Source: Planctomycetota bacterium (GTDB taxonomy: Bacteria; Planctomycetota; UBA1135; UBA2386). Taken from it: a stretch of 64,000 bases of DNA. Below the pieces are notes generated by a model. That model was not told where the DNA came from. It was given only the letters and a program-made list of their open reading frames with translations, and searched no databases. Positions 45,462 to 54,934 of the stretch are shown one piece after another (the stretch's first letter is position 1; each line of letters opens with the position of its first letter). Position numbers and translations under genes: made by a program. Location of the stretch: NCBI GenBank assembly GCA_016713175.1, contig JADJPQ010000001.1, forward strand, positions 647,001 through 711,000. Direction: 5' to 3'.

Positions 45462-45839
45462 ATGGAACCCCTGTTCGAGTTCCTGCTCCATGTCGTCTTC
45501 GAAGCCATCGGCTACGCGTTCGCGGATGGGGCCGGCGGCGGTCTGGTGCGAGTCCTCGGCCTCAGGTCGCGACACCCGGTCGCCCTGTTCTTCGGTTGCC
45601 TGTTCTGGGGTGTTCTTTGCGGTGCGCTTTCGGTGTGGCTGCATCCCGAATGGGTGCTGCGGTCGTTCCCGCTGCGGATCATCGCGACCATCGCGCTGCC
45701 GCTCGGCAACGGTTTGGTCCTCGCGTGGCTGGGCCGGCGGCGGGCTGCCGCCGGCAAGCCGGTCCAGGTGGCGACGTTCGCCAACGGCGTGGCGTTCGCG
45801 GCGCCGATGTCGCTCGCCCGATTGCTGTTCTGCAGTTGA
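45462..45839 (+). CDS. Small membrane protein
   Basis: A 125-residue protein with three hydrophobic segments (LFEFLLHVVFEAIGYAFADG, VALFFGCLFWGVLCGALSVW, LRIIATIALPLGNGLVLAWL). ATG 45462 has AGGAG about 10 bp upstream. It is encoded directly after the TPR-tailed membrane protein. No family recognised. Confidence 0.7.
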   Translation: MEPLFEFLLHVVFEAIGYAFADGAGGGLVRVLGLRSRHPVALFFGCLFWGVLCGALSVWLHPEWVLRSFPLRIIATIALPLGNGLVLAWLGRRRAAAGKPVQVATFANGVAFAAPMSLARLLFCS

Positions 45840-45840
45840 G

Positions 45841-47397
45841 TCAGAGGTTGCCGAGTCGCAACGCCAGTGCGTCCGAGGTCACGCCGAAGCCTGACGTCGG
45901 TGGCGGCGCGAGCAGCACGATCGATTGCAGGTAGACGTCGGTGCCGAGCAGCACGTTGTTGTTCGGGATCGGCAGGGAGGTGGGCCACGACAGCGATGGC
46001 CCGACCAGCAACAGCTGGTCCACCGGATCGAGGTAACGCGAACAACCGTTCAGGCCCAGTGGCGTCAGATCGATACCCGGCAGGCGTTGGGTCAGCCCAA
46101 ACAACAGGCCGGCGGCCAATGCGCCGACCGGGATCTCGGCAGTGGTCACCGTCAGTGTCGCGCCGAGCAGTGGCCGAGCCGCGGTCTGGACGAGGAGTCC
46201 TTGGGAGTCGACCGTCGGCAGCCGGAACGTCGCGGCAATCGTGGCCGTCAGGTCGCGCGAGCCGGGATCGACGTTGGGACCGCCGGGCGAATAGCCGGCC
46301 AGGTAGTTGTTGCCGGCGAGGCTCATCGATACCCACACGAAGTGCACGAAGCCGGTGCCGAGGTCGAACTGCATCTGGAACGTGCTGGTGCTGGCGCCGC
46401 CGAAATCGGGCACCTGGTCCCACGTCACGCAGGCGAGGCTGCCGACCATGTGGAACAGCACCTGGCCGCCCGCACTCGGATTGAAATCATGCCAGGTGCC
46501 CCAGACTGACCGTGGCATCGCGAGGAAGGCGGTTGCCGACGGCGCGAAACTGATGCCGTTGCCGACCGCCGCCGACACGAAGCCGTTCGAACAGATCGTC
46601 AAGGTGTTGGTGCTGCCGCCGGGGAAACCGAAGGTGCCGGTCAGCGAGACGGAAGTCTCCGAGTCATCGGTCAGCGACAGCGGTGTCGGTGACACCGGCG
46701 TCTGGAACGGCGAGAGACCGGGAACGGCGACATAGCCGTTGCCGGTGAACACCAGGGTGACCTGCAGCCCGGCGAGGTCCATCTGTCCCGCCGCGAACTG
46801 TTCGTAGAACGACGCGGGCAGCGGCGGAACGCACGACGTGCCGTAGTTGTTGGCGGTTGCAGTGGTGCCACCGCCGACGATCGTGTAGCCGATCCGGCAG
46901 TTCACGAATCGCGGCGCCAGCACCGGTGCAGTGAAGGGGATGTTGGTGGCTTCGCCGGCGGTCAGCGTCAGGCTCGGGCCGGTGAACGTTCCGGAACCGT
47001 TGCCAACGGTCACGGCGTGCGCGACCCCGGTCGTGCGCAGTGCCACCCCGCGCGTGCCCGGCGGCAGTGCGAGCGGCGGCAGGGCCACCGTGGTCGGCAG
47101 ACCGGGCCCGGCGGCAAGCACCGGAACGGCGGCAAACAGCGTCCAGGCGCCAGGCGCGAGCAGCAGCGTGCTGCGCGATACCGGAGCCAGCAGCACATCG
47201 ATCGTGCCGGGCGTGCCGACCGGCGACGCGAGGTTGAGCGACCAGGAGGTGATCGTGATCGGCGCGGTCGGCGACAGGTCGAAGTAGACGCAGCCGCCGG
47301 GTGCGACCGAAGTGTTGTTGGCGAAGGTCGTGGTCAGCGACTGCGCCGGCAGGACCGTGAGCGCGGTGCCGACGAGAAGCAGTGCAAGCAGGTTCAT
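45841..47397 (-). CDS. Secreted beta-rich protein with shared C-terminal module
   Basis: A 518-residue exported protein with signal peptide MNLLALLLVGTALTVLPAQ, so ATG 47395-47397 is the start. The body is a Thr/Gly/Leu-rich beta protein with two sections (PTAPITITSWSLNLASPVGT; then SATAFLAMPRSVWGTWHDFN and VLFHMVGSLACVTWDQVPDF, which recall nidogen-type or lectin-like sandwiches). The last 110 residues resemble the shared module (LLGATLTVTTAEIPVGALAA ... SDALALRLGNL). No catalytic motif is seen. Only one base separates its stop from that of the convergent gene on its left. Confidence 0.78.
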   Translation of the reverse strand: MNLLALLLVGTALTVLPAQSLTTTFANNTSVAPGGCVYFDLSPTAPITITSWSLNLASPVGTPGTIDVLLAPVSRSTLLLAPGAWTLFAAVPVLAAGPGLPTTVALPPLALPPGTRGVALRTTGVAHAVTVGNGSGTFTGPSLTLTAGEATNIPFTAPVLAPRFVNCRIGYTIVGGGTTATANNYGTSCVPPLPASFYEQFAAGQMDLAGLQVTLVFTGNGYVAVPGLSPFQTPVSPTPLSLTDDSETSVSLTGTFGFPGGSTNTLTICSNGFVSAAVGNGISFAPSATAFLAMPRSVWGTWHDFNPSAGGQVLFHMVGSLACVTWDQVPDFGGASTSTFQMQFDLGTGFVHFVWVSMSLAGNNYLAGYSPGGPNVDPGSRDLTATIAATFRLPTVDSQGLLVQTAARPLLGATLTVTTAEIPVGALAAGLLFGLTQRLPGIDLTPLGLNGCSRYLDPVDQLLLVGPSLSWPTSLPIPNNNVLLGTDVYLQSIVLLAPPPTSGFGVTSDALALRLGNL

Positions 47398-47437
47398 GGT
47401 GACCTCGGTGCAGGAGACAAGGGACGCCGTGCGCCGT

Positions 47438-48838
47438 TCAGAAGGTGCCACTGAACAGCGACAGTCCGTTGCCGGTGAGGATACCGGCTGCATTCGCGCC
47501 AGGTGCGAGACCCCAGGGCTGCGCGAACAGTCGCACGCCGATCAGCGCCGGGTTGCCAGGCAGCGCGAGCACGTGCCGAGCGGTGCCCGGACCGGTCGGC
47601 TGACATGGCATGGCCAGCAGTTCGCTGCTTTGCAGGACGTCGCACCCCGGCGCGCCGATGTTGGCCAGCGACAGCGGCAACGGCACTGCGCCGACGAACC
47701 GATCCGAGACGCCATAGGCCATGAATGGAGCGTTCGCCGGAACGCCGGTCAGATCAATCTGCAGCGTCTGACCGAGAATCGGACGCGAGCCTGGCGCGGG
47801 CATCGCCTGCAGTGGTGGCTGGCCGCAAGCCTGGCCGAATGCCGCGATCGCGGCCAGACCGGTCGTTCCGTACTCCCAGGTGTCGCCGAACGGCAGTGGC
47901 CCCGGACCGAACGTCAACGAGCCGCCGAACATGACCATGCGGGCGCGCGCCGAATCGAATGCGGCGGCGGGGCCATCGCGGACCGGCGGGATCGTTCCGG
48001 CGATGGGCACCCAGTTGGCGCCGCTCCATTCCCAGGTGTCGCCGAATGTGCCGTTGCGATCGCGGCCGCCGTAGAGGATCGGCCGACCGCGGGCGTCGTC
48101 GTAGACGAGTGCTGCGGAGAACCGCGGCGTCGGCGCGTTCACGGGAGTGAGCGCCGTCCAGGTCGTTCCGTTCCAGGTCCAGGTGCCGTTCAAGGAGCCG
48201 AAGCTGCTCAAGGTGCGACCACCGAACAACATCGTGACGCCAGCTGCCCGGTCGAACACCATCGCCATGTTGAAGATGGGTTGGATCGGTGCGGTGGCCG
48301 CGACCAGTTGCCAGCCAGTGCCATCCCACTCCCAGGTGTCGTTGAGGAAGGGGCCGGCGAAGCCACCGAACAGCACCAGGCGTCCGCGGATGCGGTCGAA
48401 CGCGGCGCCGTGGTTTCGGCGCGCACCGGGCAGCAGCGCGGGTTGTCGTTGCGTCCAGACGCCGTTCCACGTCCAGGTCTCGTCGAGCACCGAAGAGCCA
48501 TCCGGGCTGCCGCCGAACAGCACGATCGTTTGGCGCGTGCTGTCCCAAGTGAGCGTGTGGCCCCAGCGCGGCCCGGGTCCAGCCGATGGCATCTGCGTCC
48601 AGGTGTTGCCGTCGTAGTCCCACATCTCGCCGAGGATCGGACCGACAGTGCCGTCGTCGCCACCGCCGAAGATCACGGTCCGCTGCCGGGATTCGTCGAA
48701 CACTGCGGCGGTGAAACGGGGAGATGGCGAGGCCGCTGGCGACGCGGGCGACCATGTCTGCGCGAACAGCGATGGAACTCCGAGTGCGAGCCACGACACG
48801 ACCGATGGGCCGCAGAGAGACGAAGAAGGCATGGCCAC
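47438..48838 (-). CDS. Secreted Kelch protein with shared C-terminal module
   Basis: A 466-residue exported protein. Signal peptide at about residues 1-27 (ends PSLFAQ). Six Kelch blades follow the pattern PRFTAAVFDESRQRTVIFGG ... GEMWDYDGNTWTQM, repeated as GHTLTWDSTRQTIVLFGG, NHGAAFDRIRGRLVLFGG and FSAALVYDDARGRPILYGG. The C-terminal module (FGQACGQPPLQAMPAPGSR ... LTGNGLSLFSGTF) is complete. It is a close architectural relative of the gene at 13767-15839. Confidence 0.87.
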   Translation of the reverse strand: MAMPSSSLCGPSVVSWLALGVPSLFAQTWSPASPAASPSPRFTAAVFDESRQRTVIFGGGDDGTVGPILGEMWDYDGNTWTQMPSAGPGPRWGHTLTWDSTRQTIVLFGGSPDGSSVLDETWTWNGVWTQRQPALLPGARRNHGAAFDRIRGRLVLFGGFAGPFLNDTWEWDGTGWQLVAATAPIQPIFNMAMVFDRAAGVTMLFGGRTLSSFGSLNGTWTWNGTTWTALTPVNAPTPRFSAALVYDDARGRPILYGGRDRNGTFGDTWEWSGANWVPIAGTIPPVRDGPAAAFDSARARMVMFGGSLTFGPGPLPFGDTWEYGTTGLAAIAAFGQACGQPPLQAMPAPGSRPILGQTLQIDLTGVPANAPFMAYGVSDRFVGAVPLPLSLANIGAPGCDVLQSSELLAMPCQPTGPGTARHVLALPGNPALIGVRLFAQPWGLAPGANAAGILTGNGLSLFSGTF

Positions 48839-48937
48839 GACAGCGTACGACGCTCGTGGACCGATGACGTTGGGCCACTGAAATCAGGGACAACGACCAG
48901 GGTGGTACGCCATGGCGCGACTGGGATCTGTTGGGGA

Positions 48938-48952
48938 CGGGCCAACTGCCCG
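48938..48952 (-). promoter_or_regulatory. Candidate bacterial SECIS hairpin of selO
   Basis: On the transcript CGGGC-AGTTG-GCCCG forms a perfect 5-bp stem with a 5-nt loop that has G at its second position. The loop starts 18 nt after the UGA, within the 16-37 nt range described for bacterial SECIS elements. The hairpin lies mostly beyond the final stop codon, as the UGA is three codons from the end. Confidence 0.65.
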
Positions 48953-48956
48953 GAAT

Positions 48957-50525
48957 TCAGGAGCTTCAAGACAGCGCCCCGCAGCCAGCGCGATTCCTCG
49001 CCCACTCGGGCCGCTTCTGCGCGATCATCCCCTCGGGTGGCACCGTGAACGGCCGTTCCAGCCGATCGAGCAGCGCGTGCAGCGGTGCGAGGTCGCCTTC
49101 GTGCGCGGCATCGATCGCCTGCTGCGCCAGCCAGTTGCGCAGCACGAACGCCGGGTTGACGCGGTTCATTCCGGCCGCCAGTTCGGCGGGTGCCGCGGGC
49201 TCGGCGCGAGTGCGTCGCCACCAGCGTTGCAGCCAGGCCAGTCCCGTTTCGGCATGCGATGCCGCCACTTCGCCATAGAACGCCTGGCCGCTCGCCTCGG
49301 GCATCGATGTCGGAGGGGCCGGTGCGACCACCACATCGGCGAGAGCGCGGAAGAACAGCGTCATGTCGATCGGAGCTGCCGCCAGCCAGGCGAACAGGTC
49401 CTGCAGCAGCGCCGCATCGTCATGCCGTTGGTCGAACGCGATGCCGATCTTGCCGCAGAACCTGGCCGTCGATTCGGCGACGTACGTCCGCCTGTACTCC
49501 TCGGCCCCTTCCTCGATGACCGAGTCGGCCGCAAACAGTGGCGACAGCGCCACGCCGAGTCGCTCGACGTTCCACAGCCCGATCGCCGGCTGGTTGCCAA
49601 AGCAGTAGCGCCGCTGGCCGTGATCGGTCGTGTTCGGCGTGAACGCCGGATCGAAATCGTCGAGCCAGCCGTACGGCCCGTAGTCGATCGTCAGGCCGAG
49701 GATCGACATGTTGTCGGTGTTCATCACCCCGTGCACGAAGCCGACCGCCTGCCAATGCGCGATCAATACCGCCGTGCGCTTTGCGACCTCGCGATACATC
49801 GCCGCGAACGCCGCGGCCGACGGCGGGCCGAGGTCGGCGAAGAAGTGTCGTAGCGTGAACTCCGCCAGCTGGCGCAGCAGCCCCATCTCGCCGCGCGAAG
49901 TCGGCAGTTCGTACGAACCAAAGCGCAGGAACGTCGGTGCGATCCGGCAGACGATGGCGCCGGGTTCCTGCTGCGCATTGCCGTCGTAGAACATGTCGCG
50001 CAGCACCTCGTCGCCGGTGTCGACGAGCGACAGTGCGCGGGTGGTCGGCACGCCGAGCCAGTGCATGGCTTCGCTGCACAGGAACTCGCGGATCGACGAT
50101 CGCAACACCGCGCGTCCATCGCCACGCCGCGAGTACGGCGTCGGGCCGGCGCCCTTCAGTTGCATTTCGACCAGTTCGCCATCGGGCCGCCGCAGTTCGC
50201 CGAGCACCAGCGCGCGGCCGTCGCCCAACTGTCCGGCCCAGTTGCCGAACTGATGGCCGCCGTAATTGGCGGCGAACGGCGCCATGCCGGGCCAGGACCC
50301 GTTGCCGGCGAGTACGCGCGCGGTCCCTGGGTCGTCCATCACGGCGGCCGCCAATCCGAGTTCGGCTGCCAATGGTCGTGACCACGCCAACAGGCGTGGC
50401 GTCGCGACCGGCGTCGCCGTCGCCGGCGACCACAGGGCCCCCGGAACCTGTCGGGGTCGGGGGTCGGCCGCCGGATCGCCGGGCAGTTCGCGGCGGAAGC
50501 GGGTGGTGAACTCAGGGTGAGGCAT
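48957..50525 (-). CDS. selO: SelO protein adenylyltransferase (AMPylase) with C-terminal UGA-Ser-Ser
   Basis: A SelO/YdiU pseudokinase-fold enzyme that transfers AMP to protein hydroxyls and answers to redox state. Motifs: GGHQFGNWAGQLGDGRA (89-105), Lys124 in MQLKGAGPTPYSRRGDGRA, and VHGVMNTDNMSILGLTIDYG (264-283). The first stop is UGA at 48966-48968, but the next codons are Ser, Ser, stop. Read through, the protein has 522 residues and ends ALS-U-S-S with U at position 520, third from the end. Known SelO proteins have exactly this: Sec667 of 669 in human and Cys476 of 478 in E. coli, each followed by two serines. I therefore annotate through to 48957. A fitting SECIS hairpin is at 48938-48952. 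If UGA is a true stop the protein lacks its redox residue. Confidence 0.88.
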
Positions 50526-50640
50526 GAGCCGTCGTCCGGGCGATGGCATTGGTCTCGCGCGGCTGCCGCGAAAGTGCCACCGGCGCAGTGGGTTGCGATG
50601 TGGCCGTGACGTTATCGTGACACCTCTTCGCCGGAGCAAG

Positions 50641-52305
50641 ATGATGAACCCGGTCCGCAACTCGTCGTGCAAAGCCCACCTCGCCAGCGCCGCAGCGCTG
50701 GTCCTGGGCGTCCTCTCTCCCGTCGTTGCCCAGGGCGGTCTGCCGCCGCTGCAGGTGCCGCCGCAGAATCCGATCACGCCGCAGAAGTCGATCCTCGGCA
50801 AGCTGTTGTTCTGGGAAGAACAGATGTCCGCCGACAACAGGGTGGCGTGCGGCACCTGCCACACGTTCGCCGCGGGTGGCGGCGATTTGCGGCGTGTCGT
50901 GCACCCCGGGCCCGACAACATCGTGCCATCGCCGGACGACACGTTCGGTTCGCCCGGCGTGATCCGCAGTGACGCCAGCAACGACTACCTGCCGAGCACG
51001 CAGTTCGGGTTGAATCCGCAGGTCACGCCCCGGTCGTCGCCGAGCTTCCTGTTCGGCGCGTGGTTTCCGGAGAACTTCTGGGACGGTCGCGCGCGCGGCA
51101 CGTTCGTCAACCCGGAGACCGGCCAGGTCAGCATTCCGGCTGGTGGTGCGCTTGAGAACCAGGCGGTCGGGCCGATCCTCAACGCCGTCGAGATGGCGCA
51201 CGATGCCAGGACCTGGGCGCAGGTCAGCGGCAAGCTGGCGAACGTCAGGCCGATGGCGCTGGCGACCAACCTGCCGGCGGACATGGCCGCGGCGATCGCC
51301 GGTGGCACGACCTACCCGCAGTTGTTCGAAGCGGCGTTCGGCTCACCCGGCATCACCGCCGAACGGATCGGATTCGCGCTGGCGACCTACGAACGGACGC
51401 TCGTCGCCGACCAGGCCCCGTGGGATCAGTTCCAGCGCGGCAACCCGCAGGCACTGACGCCGCAGCAGGTCAACGGCATGAACATCTTCAATGGCCCGGG
51501 TCGCTGCAACCTGTGCCACACGCCCGGCCTGTTCTCCGACCGGCAGTTCCGCAACCTCGGGCTGCGGCGCATCCAGGATGACATCGGCCGCCAGGCGGTC
51601 ACCGGCAACCCGCTCGATGGCGGCAAGTTCAAGGTGCCGAGCCTGCGCAATGTCGGGTTGCGGACCCAGTTCATGCACACCGGACAGTTCACCAACCTCG
51701 GTCAGGTGATCGGCTTCTACAACGGCGGCGGTGGCCCCAACCAGCAGAACAAGGACCCGCTGCTGCGGCCATTGAACCTCGGGCCGCAACAGCGCGGCGA
51801 TCTGCAGAACTTCGTCGCCAACGGTCTGACCGATCCGCGCGTCCGCGATGGCGTGCCGCCGTTCGATCGGCCGACGCTCGCGAGTCAGCGGATTCCGCCG
51901 GCCGGCTTCCTGTTCGGCCCGGGCACGCCCGGCTCCGGCAACCGGATGCCAGCGATGCTGGCTGGCGTGCCGGCGAACGTCGGCAATGCCGAGTTCAAGA
52001 TCGGTGTCGGCAATGCGGTCGGCGGCACCGCCGCGCTGCTGGCTGTGGCGATGAATCGGGCGCCGGTCGGCTCGCAGATCAACGGCGTCAACATCAATGT
52101 CGACGTCTGGACCGGTGCGCTGCTCAACACCGTGATCCACGGCGCCACCGGTGTCGCGGGCGCCGGCTACGGCACGGTTCGCGCCGGCCTGCCGGTCGAC
52201 CCGTCGCTCGCCGGGATGACCGCGTTCGTGCAATGGATCGTCTGGGACAGCGGCGTGCCGTCCGGCGCGTCGAGTTCGCAAGGCGCCGACATCCGCTTCT
52301 TCTGA
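50641..52305 (+). CDS. Dihaem cytochrome-c-peroxidase/MauG-like protein with shared C-terminal module
   Basis: A 554-residue exported protein. ATG 50641 follows GGAGCAAG and opens a signal peptide ending SPVVAQ. Two haem c sites, C70-GT-CH and C289-NL-CH, and PSLRNVGLRTQFMHTGQF with a methionine ligand region, mark the bacterial dihaem peroxidase family; such enzymes reduce peroxide or oxidise protein substrates in the periplasm. Unlike classical enzymes of about 330-350 residues, it has an extra C-terminal part (SGNRMPAMLAGVPANVGNAE ... SSQGADIRFF), the window's shared module. It is divergent from selO across a 115-bp gap. Confidence 0.87.
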   Translation: MMNPVRNSSCKAHLASAAALVLGVLSPVVAQGGLPPLQVPPQNPITPQKSILGKLLFWEEQMSADNRVACGTCHTFAAGGGDLRRVVHPGPDNIVPSPDDTFGSPGVIRSDASNDYLPSTQFGLNPQVTPRSSPSFLFGAWFPENFWDGRARGTFVNPETGQVSIPAGGALENQAVGPILNAVEMAHDARTWAQVSGKLANVRPMALATNLPADMAAAIAGGTTYPQLFEAAFGSPGITAERIGFALATYERTLVADQAPWDQFQRGNPQALTPQQVNGMNIFNGPGRCNLCHTPGLFSDRQFRNLGLRRIQDDIGRQAVTGNPLDGGKFKVPSLRNVGLRTQFMHTGQFTNLGQVIGFYNGGGGPNQQNKDPLLRPLNLGPQQRGDLQNFVANGLTDPRVRDGVPPFDRPTLASQRIPPAGFLFGPGTPGSGNRMPAMLAGVPANVGNAEFKIGVGNAVGGTAALLAVAMNRAPVGSQINGVNINVDVWTGALLNTVIHGATGVAGAGYGTVRAGLPVDPSLAGMTAFVQWIVWDSGVPSGASSSQGADIRFF

Positions 52306-52415
52306 TCCTGTGACTCGCCGCGGGTGGTCGGTGGTGCGCCGACTGCCCGCTCTTCCTGGCGAACGCCGATCGCGGATTCTGTCACGGCGCCGCCACCTCG
52401 GGCGTCTGATCGGCG

Positions 52416-54932
52416 ATGACCGAGCCGGCAGTGCCGTGGACCCTCGAAGCGTTGCGCGCCAACGAAGCGTGGCTGCGGCCACTGCTGCGTTCGTTGGTCG
52501 ACGAGGCCACCGCCGACGACGTGCTGCAGCAGACCTGGGTGCAGGCATTCCGTCGGCCGCCGCATGCCAGTGGGGCCTGGCGGTCCTGGCTTGCGCGCGT
52601 CGCCACCAACTTCGCGCGTTCTCACCGCCGGCAACAACGTCGGCACGAACGGATCGCAGCGCGGGCGACCACCGAGGTTGCCGAGTCCACGGCAGCCGTG
52701 GTCGAGCGGCTGGCGTTGCACCGATCGGTCAGTCAGGCGGTGCTCGAATTGCCGGAACCGTATCGGGCCGTGGTGCTGCTGCGGCACTACCACGACCTGG
52801 ACATCGCGGCGATCGCCGAGCGTGTCGGTGCGACCGATGCAGCCGTCCGCCAACGGCTGCATCGCGGACACGATTGGCTGCGGCAACGCCTGGCCACCGA
52901 ACTCGGCGAGCCGTGGCGTGCGCACCCAGGTGTGCGTGCGTTGCTCGCCACCCCGCTGTTGTCCCCACCTGTGGCCGCGTCGTCGGCGGCCGCGATGGTC
53001 TTCGCCATGAACAAGATCCGGTTCCTCGCCGCTGCGGCGCTCGTCGTCGGTTTGCTCGGTGTCGTGGCGCTGTCGACGTGGCCCGAACGCGATCCTGTCG
53101 TCGCCGATCCAGGCCCATTGCCGTCTCAGCAGGTTGCGGCGACGGCAGCGGGCGCGACGGATCCGGCAGCGCTGCCGGGCAATCCCGATCGCCAGCTCGC
53201 AGCGGCCGCGCCGACGCCGTCGTCGCCGGCATCCGTTCGGGGCGTCGTGATCGATGTGCGCGAACGTCCGGTCGGTGGCGTCGCGGTCGCGTTCCGGCCT
53301 GACCAGCAACCAACCGGACAACCGGCCGTTGGCTCGGTGCTGGCGACCAGCGATGCCGAAGGTCAGGTGGTGTTTCCCGGCGCCTGGCCGGGACCGTTCG
53401 TCGAGGTGGCTTTGCCGTGGGTGGATCTGGCGGTGCAGCCGCCTACCGATGGGCCAGGTCCGCAGCCGGCACAGTTGATCGTCGCACCGGCGCGGGCGCA
53501 GTCCGTGCGCGTCGTGACGACGGATGGCGCGCCGCGATCGGATGCCGTGGTCAGCGTCGACAACTTCGCCCTGCGCGACTTTCCCCGATTGCTCGAAGAC
53601 GCGACGCAGCGCACGTGGCCGCCAGCCACGACCGATGCCGCCGGTCGATGCCATTTCGACCAGGTCGCGACGCTCGGCACGTTCCTCACCGTCCGGTGTC
53701 CTGGCTTCGAATCGCAACGGCTGCCGATCGATGCCGCGACGCCTGGCGAACTGCTGATCGAGTTGCAGTCGATTCCAGCCGGCGCCCGCCGGCTCACCGG
53801 CGTGGTGACCGATGCGCGCGGCGCGTTCGTGGCTGGAGCTCGCGTCGGCCTCGGTGCGCGCACGACGACGACCGATCGACACGGCACATTCGCGCTGCGG
53901 ATCGAAGCCGGGGAACGGATCCACGATGTCGAACCGCTGTGGGCGGCATCGCCCGGCTGGTTCCCGGTGTCCTTGGTCGGCTTCGGCATGCGCGTGAACG
54001 GGATGACCGACGCGTCGCTGACGCAGGATCTGCAGTTGACGCAGCCGGTGCTGACGATCGGCGGCCGCGTGCTCGACCACGACGGCAGGCCGTGCATCGG
54101 TGCACTCGTCTACCCATGGGAACTCGAGCAGATGACCGACGCCGCGACCGCCGAGGATCTGGCGGCGCCAGCCGACATCGAACCGCTGAACCTGAACGGC
54201 AACGAGGTCCGCGCGTTCGCCCGCACCGATGCCGACGGTGTGTTCGCGATCTCGGCGTTCGGTGCGCGCCGCTATCGACTGCGCGTTCACGACCAACGTG
54301 CTGGCTGGGCGTGGACCAGCCAGCCGATCGACGCTGGCGCCACCGGCGTGGTGATCCAACTGCCACAGCCCACGATCGGTCGGGTTGCCGGAAGGGCGGT
54401 GACGCGGGATGGTCGGCCGGCCGCGGATGTGCTGCTGCTCGGGCTGGTCGAAGTGTTCGCCGCGGGTGGCGGGCGGGTGTCATCTGGCCTGCAGGCGCGG
54501 GCGATCACCGATGCGAACGGGCGGTTCGAGATCGCGTCGATGCCCCGGCTGGGCACGCAGTTGTCGATCAGCGGCGATGCGTGGATCGAGGACATGGTGT
54601 CGCTGGATCAGATGCCGGATCCCGAAGCGATCCAGCTGCTCATGCAGCGCCGCTGTCATTTCCGCGTCGAGTGCACCGGGGCGGTGTGGGCCGATGCGCG
54701 GGTGCGGGTGCTCGACGCTGCCGGTGCGGCGATGATGTTGACGGAGCGTCGCCGTTCGACGGTGATGAGTCGGCAGGAGGTCGACCTGCACGAAGGCAAG
54801 TCGGGGGCGCTGGCGGTAGGCGAAAACGCGGTGACGGTGGTGTTGACGACGCGCGATTCGCGGCGAGAGCACCGGGTGCCGGTGGCGTTCCGGACCGGGG
54901 ACGTCAATGCGGTGATCGTGTCGATCGAGTGA
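52416..54932 (+). CDS. ECF sigma factor fused through a membrane helix to carboxypeptidase-regulatory-like domains
   Basis: An 838-residue fusion. Residues about 10-85 are sigma region 2 (LLRSLVDEATADDVLQQTWV) and about 95-160 region 4 (LELPEPYRAVVLLRHYHDLD, then AERVGATDAAVRQRLHRGHD). One transmembrane helix at 202-221 (RFLAAAALVVGLLGVVALST) and a Pro/Ala linker lead to several carboxypeptidase-regulatory-like sandwiches (SVRGVVIDVRERPVGGVAVA, RLTGVVTDARGAFVAGARVG, IGGRVLDHDGRPCIGALVYP, RVAGRAVTRDGRPAADVLLL). By topology the sigma part is cytoplasmic and the repeats are outside, so the protein could be a self-contained transmembrane signal sensor with no separate anti-sigma factor. Planctomycete ECF fusions are known as a group; the signal and promoters are unknown. 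It ends 2 bp before the convergent gene. Confidence 0.9.
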   Translation: MTEPAVPWTLEALRANEAWLRPLLRSLVDEATADDVLQQTWVQAFRRPPHASGAWRSWLARVATNFARSHRRQQRRHERIAARATTEVAESTAAVVERLALHRSVSQAVLELPEPYRAVVLLRHYHDLDIAAIAERVGATDAAVRQRLHRGHDWLRQRLATELGEPWRAHPGVRALLATPLLSPPVAASSAAAMVFAMNKIRFLAAAALVVGLLGVVALSTWPERDPVVADPGPLPSQQVAATAAGATDPAALPGNPDRQLAAAAPTPSSPASVRGVVIDVRERPVGGVAVAFRPDQQPTGQPAVGSVLATSDAEGQVVFPGAWPGPFVEVALPWVDLAVQPPTDGPGPQPAQLIVAPARAQSVRVVTTDGAPRSDAVVSVDNFALRDFPRLLEDATQRTWPPATTDAAGRCHFDQVATLGTFLTVRCPGFESQRLPIDAATPGELLIELQSIPAGARRLTGVVTDARGAFVAGARVGLGARTTTTDRHGTFALRIEAGERIHDVEPLWAASPGWFPVSLVGFGMRVNGMTDASLTQDLQLTQPVLTIGGRVLDHDGRPCIGALVYPWELEQMTDAATAEDLAAPADIEPLNLNGNEVRAFARTDADGVFAISAFGARRYRLRVHDQRAGWAWTSQPIDAGATGVVIQLPQPTIGRVAGRAVTRDGRPAADVLLLGLVEVFAAGGGRVSSGLQARAITDANGRFEIASMPRLGTQLSISGDAWIEDMVSLDQMPDPEAIQLLMQRRCHFRVECTGAVWADARVRVLDAAGAAMMLTERRRSTVMSRQEVDLHEGKSGALAVGENAVTVVLTTRDSRREHRVPVAFRTGDVNAVIVSIE

Positions 54933-54934
54933 AC

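Noticed and set aside
52167..54359. 730-codon open frame antisense to the sigma fusion
   Set aside because: Arg/Gly-rich shadow frame; the plus strand has clear sigma motifs and repeat domains.
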